A stretch of DNA of 9,327 nt from Spirochaeta sp. Lineage in GTDB: Bacteria; Spirochaetota; Spirochaetia; DSM-27196; Alkalispirochaetaceae. This document shows, in pieces, positions 7,770-9,327 of this stretch; position 1 is the first letter of the stretch; the number at the start of each line of letters is the position of its first letter. The stretch is from NCBI GenBank assembly GCA_007117185.1, contig SKHA01000195.1, positions 1-9,327 of the forward strand, written 5' to 3'. The notes beneath the pieces were generated by a model, which was not told the DNA's origin, made no database searches, and saw only the letters and a program-made list of their open reading frames with translations. A program made the translations under genes and the position numbers.

Positions 7770-9059
7770 ATGCAGTGTATTCTTCTGCCTCCCCTCTCCC
7801 GGGAGGAAGCGTTACATAAGATGGTGGCCCGTCTGGTTCAGGGCACTGACCTTGAGGAGGAGCGGACCTACACCGCCGTGCTCGAGCGGGAAGCCACGCT
7901 GTCCAGCCGGGTCTCCCCGCAGATCGCCATGCCCCACGCAATTCTCCCGGAACGTACCGAGACGCTGGTAATCCTGGGTATCTGCCCCGACGGGATAGAT
8001 TGGGACAGCCGGGACGAGCCGATACAGATCCTGGTACTGCTGGTGGGACCGGAGGCAACCCACCTGGAAACGATGGCAATTCTGGCGCGGCAGCTCCAGT
8101 CGGAGAGCGTGGTGGAAGCGCTGCTGGGCGCCGCCACCGAGGATGAGGCCCAGCGGATTCTCTCCGGAAAGGACACCCACCGGGCCACCAGGGGTCACCG
8201 GGCGCAGGCGGTGACCGCCGCCACCGTTGCCCACGCCGCGGAACTGGCCCGGGTTCTCCCGAACGACCCCATCGTCGTCTCGTTTGCCGGTCCGGGGATT
8301 CGGGAACTCCTGGGTCCACTGGGAGAGTCGCCCCTGGCGGAGCGGACGCTGCTGGTGGGGCCGGCCGCGGACGACGGGGATTTTCCTGAGTTTCCCCGGG
8401 TCCTCTCCATCGACCACTTCGCCGGGGACGGCCGGGACCGGGCGCTGATGACGCTTCTGCCGCTGGTTGCTACGGGGATGCTCAGCGCTGGCGCCGAGGT
8501 GATCCTCCTGTCAGGCCGCAACGAAGAATCCGGTCTGGAGGCGGTGCGTCTGGTGGATGTTTCCCGGGACCTACAGGTTCCGGAGGGCCTGGAGGATTCT
8601 CACCTGCCAGAGGGGGTTCGCCTGGACGTGGTGATCCGGGCGCTGCACCTCGCTGCGGAGCTGGGAATCCAGGGGCGGGAGGGCAAGTCGGTAGGAACGA
8701 TCCTTGTGATTGGCGACGACGAGGCTCTGGAAGGGGCAACCCAGCAGATGATCCTCAACCCCTTCGCGGGCTATCCCCCTTCGGAGCGGAACATCCTCGA
8801 CCCCAGCCTCACCGAGACGCTGAAGGAGCTGGCCAAGATCGACGGGGCGTTCATCATCTCCGGGGACGGCACGATCCGCTCAGCCGGGACGCACCTGGCC
8901 GGCAGGCCGGACCCCCGGGAAATGGAAGCGGGGTTGGGGGCGCGCCACGCCGCGGCTCTGGGGATCACCGCGATCGCCGACGTACTGGCGATTTGTCTTT
9001 CCGAGTCCACTGGATTTCTGACCCTCTTTCACGGGGGACGGCGCATTACCCGCCGCTGA
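7770..9059 (+). CDS. PTS EIIA domain - PK_C-like region - diadenylate cyclase (DAC) fusion, candidate c-di-AMP synthase
   Basis: This 429-residue soluble protein appears to have three parts. Residues ~5-132 form a PTS EIIA type 2 (fructose/Ntr) domain: SPQIAMPHAI holds H56, matching the phosphorylated His of E. coli EIIA-Ntr (H73), and the second conserved His is H98 in THLETMAILARQL. Residues ~145-270 (VTAATVAHAAELA..., AGAEVILLSGRNEE) resemble the pyruvate-kinase C-terminal fold found in front of DAC in CdaZ-type cyclases; this is tentative. Residues ~285-427 are the DAC (DisA_N) domain: VGTILVIGDDE, LNPFAGYPPSERNILDP, IDGAFIISGDG with the metal-binding DGA at 358-360, and GLGARHAAALGIT at 388-400. 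DAC enzymes condense two ATP to c-di-AMP, so the protein may link PTS phosphorylation to c-di-AMP level. The canonical RHR triplet reads RHA (392-394). It starts at ATG 7770; an ATG just upstream hits a stop, and the ribosome binding site (GGTAGG) is weak. Confidence 0.9.
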   Translation: MQCILLPPLSREEALHKMVARLVQGTDLEEERTYTAVLEREATLSSRVSPQIAMPHAILPERTETLVILGICPDGIDWDSRDEPIQILVLLVGPEATHLETMAILARQLQSESVVEALLGAATEDEAQRILSGKDTHRATRGHRAQAVTAATVAHAAELARVLPNDPIVVSFAGPGIRELLGPLGESPLAERTLLVGPAADDGDFPEFPRVLSIDHFAGDGRDRALMTLLPLVATGMLSAGAEVILLSGRNEESGLEAVRLVDVSRDLQVPEGLEDSHLPEGVRLDVVIRALHLAAELGIQGREGKSVGTILVIGDDEALEGATQQMILNPFAGYPPSERNILDPSLTETLKELAKIDGAFIISGDGTIRSAGTHLAGRPDPREMEAGLGARHAAALGITAIADVLAICLSESTGFLTLFHGGRRITRR

Positions 9060-9065
9060 AGTATT

Positions 9066-9125
9066 GAGAACCTTGTTGCACCATGTGATCGAATCGGGAC
9101 CTGATTCGATCATGCAAGAGTTCTC
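9066..9125. terminator. Large imperfect inverted repeat between convergent genes, possible bidirectional terminator
   Basis: A perfect 10 bp stem, TGATCGAATC (9086-9095) with GATTCGATCA (9103-9112), encloses a 7-base loop. It is extended by CTTG/CAAG (9072-9075/9115-9118) and GAGAAC/GTTCTC (9066-9071/9120-9125), with unpaired bases on the left arm. It begins 7 bp after the EIIA-DAC stop and ends over the stop of the converging right-hand gene. That is where a shared terminator should be. Neither strand has a T-run after the stem, so a classic Rho-independent terminator is not shown; a protein-binding palindrome or mRNA 3'-end stabiliser is also possible. Confidence 0.5.
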
Positions 9126-9327
9126 ACGCGCCCAGTAGCGCGGCCGTCTTTCCTTCCCTGATATCCTCAATACAGTAGTTCGGAATGCGCATCTTCCAGC
9201 GCTCTTTGGCCACTCCCTTCCGCCACCGCACCGGCGGGGTCTGAAGCGCGCCGCACCACACTCTACGAATTGTCTCGGGCACCTCTTTCCCCCGCACCGA
9301 CAGTCGCCGACCCCACAACTCCCGGAA
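9124..9327 (-). CDS. Unrecognised protein, C-terminal part (5' end outside window)
   Basis: On the minus strand the frame is open from the right edge to the TGA at 9124-9126, giving at least 67 residues. The in-frame TTG at 9318 is probably not the start because the frame continues upstream to the edge (FREL before WGRR). The visible part is very basic and Trp-rich (VRWRKGVAKERWKMRIP), followed by a conserved-looking tail NYCIEDIREGKTAALLGA. Basic and Trp-rich tails occur in nucleic-acid-binding proteins such as transposases and nucleases, but I see no catalytic motif and assign no function. Third codon positions are mostly G or C like the neighbouring genes, with a few rarer codons (AGA, AGG, CTA). 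The stop overlaps the outer arm of the inverted repeat, which fits a real convergent gene end. I am moderately sure it is coding. Confidence 0.5.
   Translation of the reverse strand, partial: FRELWGRRLSVRGKEVPETIRRVWCGALQTPPVRWRKGVAKERWKMRIPNYCIEDIREGKTAALLGA

Noticed and set aside
7705..8417. Minus-strand ORFs opposite the EIIA domain and the HD/EIIA-DAC intergenic region
   Set aside because: They are Pro/Arg/Gly-rich shadow frames opposite a well-supported EIIA domain.

Overview
This is a 9.3 kb stretch of GC-rich, tightly packed bacterial chromosome with eight protein-coding genes, two of them cut by the window edges. I saw no rRNA, tRNA, CRISPR array or insertion sequence. The organism is diderm-like: it has an N-terminally anchored J-domain protein, a lipoprotein with a relaxed lipobox, and peptidoglycan synthesis. 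The MurA subtype (Asp at the usual catalytic Cys, PGGDVIGRRRLD context) and the gene mix suggest a free-living, high-GC spirochaete. That assignment is an inference, not proven by the sequence.

Layout, left to right. (1) Bases 2-1476, plus strand: the C-terminal part of an unrecognised membrane protein, translationally coupled (TAATG) to a DjlA-like membrane-anchored co-chaperone. (2) Bases 1489-3748, minus strand: a two-gene unit, first a hypothetical lipoprotein, then murA, separated by 7 bp. (3) Bases 3790-6512, plus strand: an amino-acid unit of a stand-alone ThrA-type aspartate kinase with two ACT domains, overlapping thrC (threonine synthase) by 4 bp. These are the first and last steps from aspartate to threonine; homoserine dehydrogenase and homoserine kinase are not in the window. 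(4) Bases 6500-7615, minus strand: an HD-domain protein built like a CCA-adding enzyme but with a decayed nucleotidyltransferase head. Its 3' end overlaps that of thrC by 13 bp. (5) Bases 7770-9059, plus strand: the most interesting gene, a fusion of a PTS EIIA (fructose/Ntr-type) domain, a pyruvate-kinase-C-like middle region and a C-terminal diadenylate cyclase (DAC) domain. It is a candidate c-di-AMP synthase under phosphotransferase control. (6) Bases 9066-9125: a large imperfect inverted repeat. It lies between this gene and the 3' end of an unrecognised minus-strand gene that runs off the right edge.

The two divergent gaps (3749-3789 and 7616-7769) must hold most of the promoters. The convergent junctions (1477-1488, thrC/HD overlap, 9060-9123) are very short, and only the last contains an obvious hairpin. 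The genes form separate functional units (membrane proteostasis, cell wall, threonine synthesis, second-messenger signalling), not one pathway.
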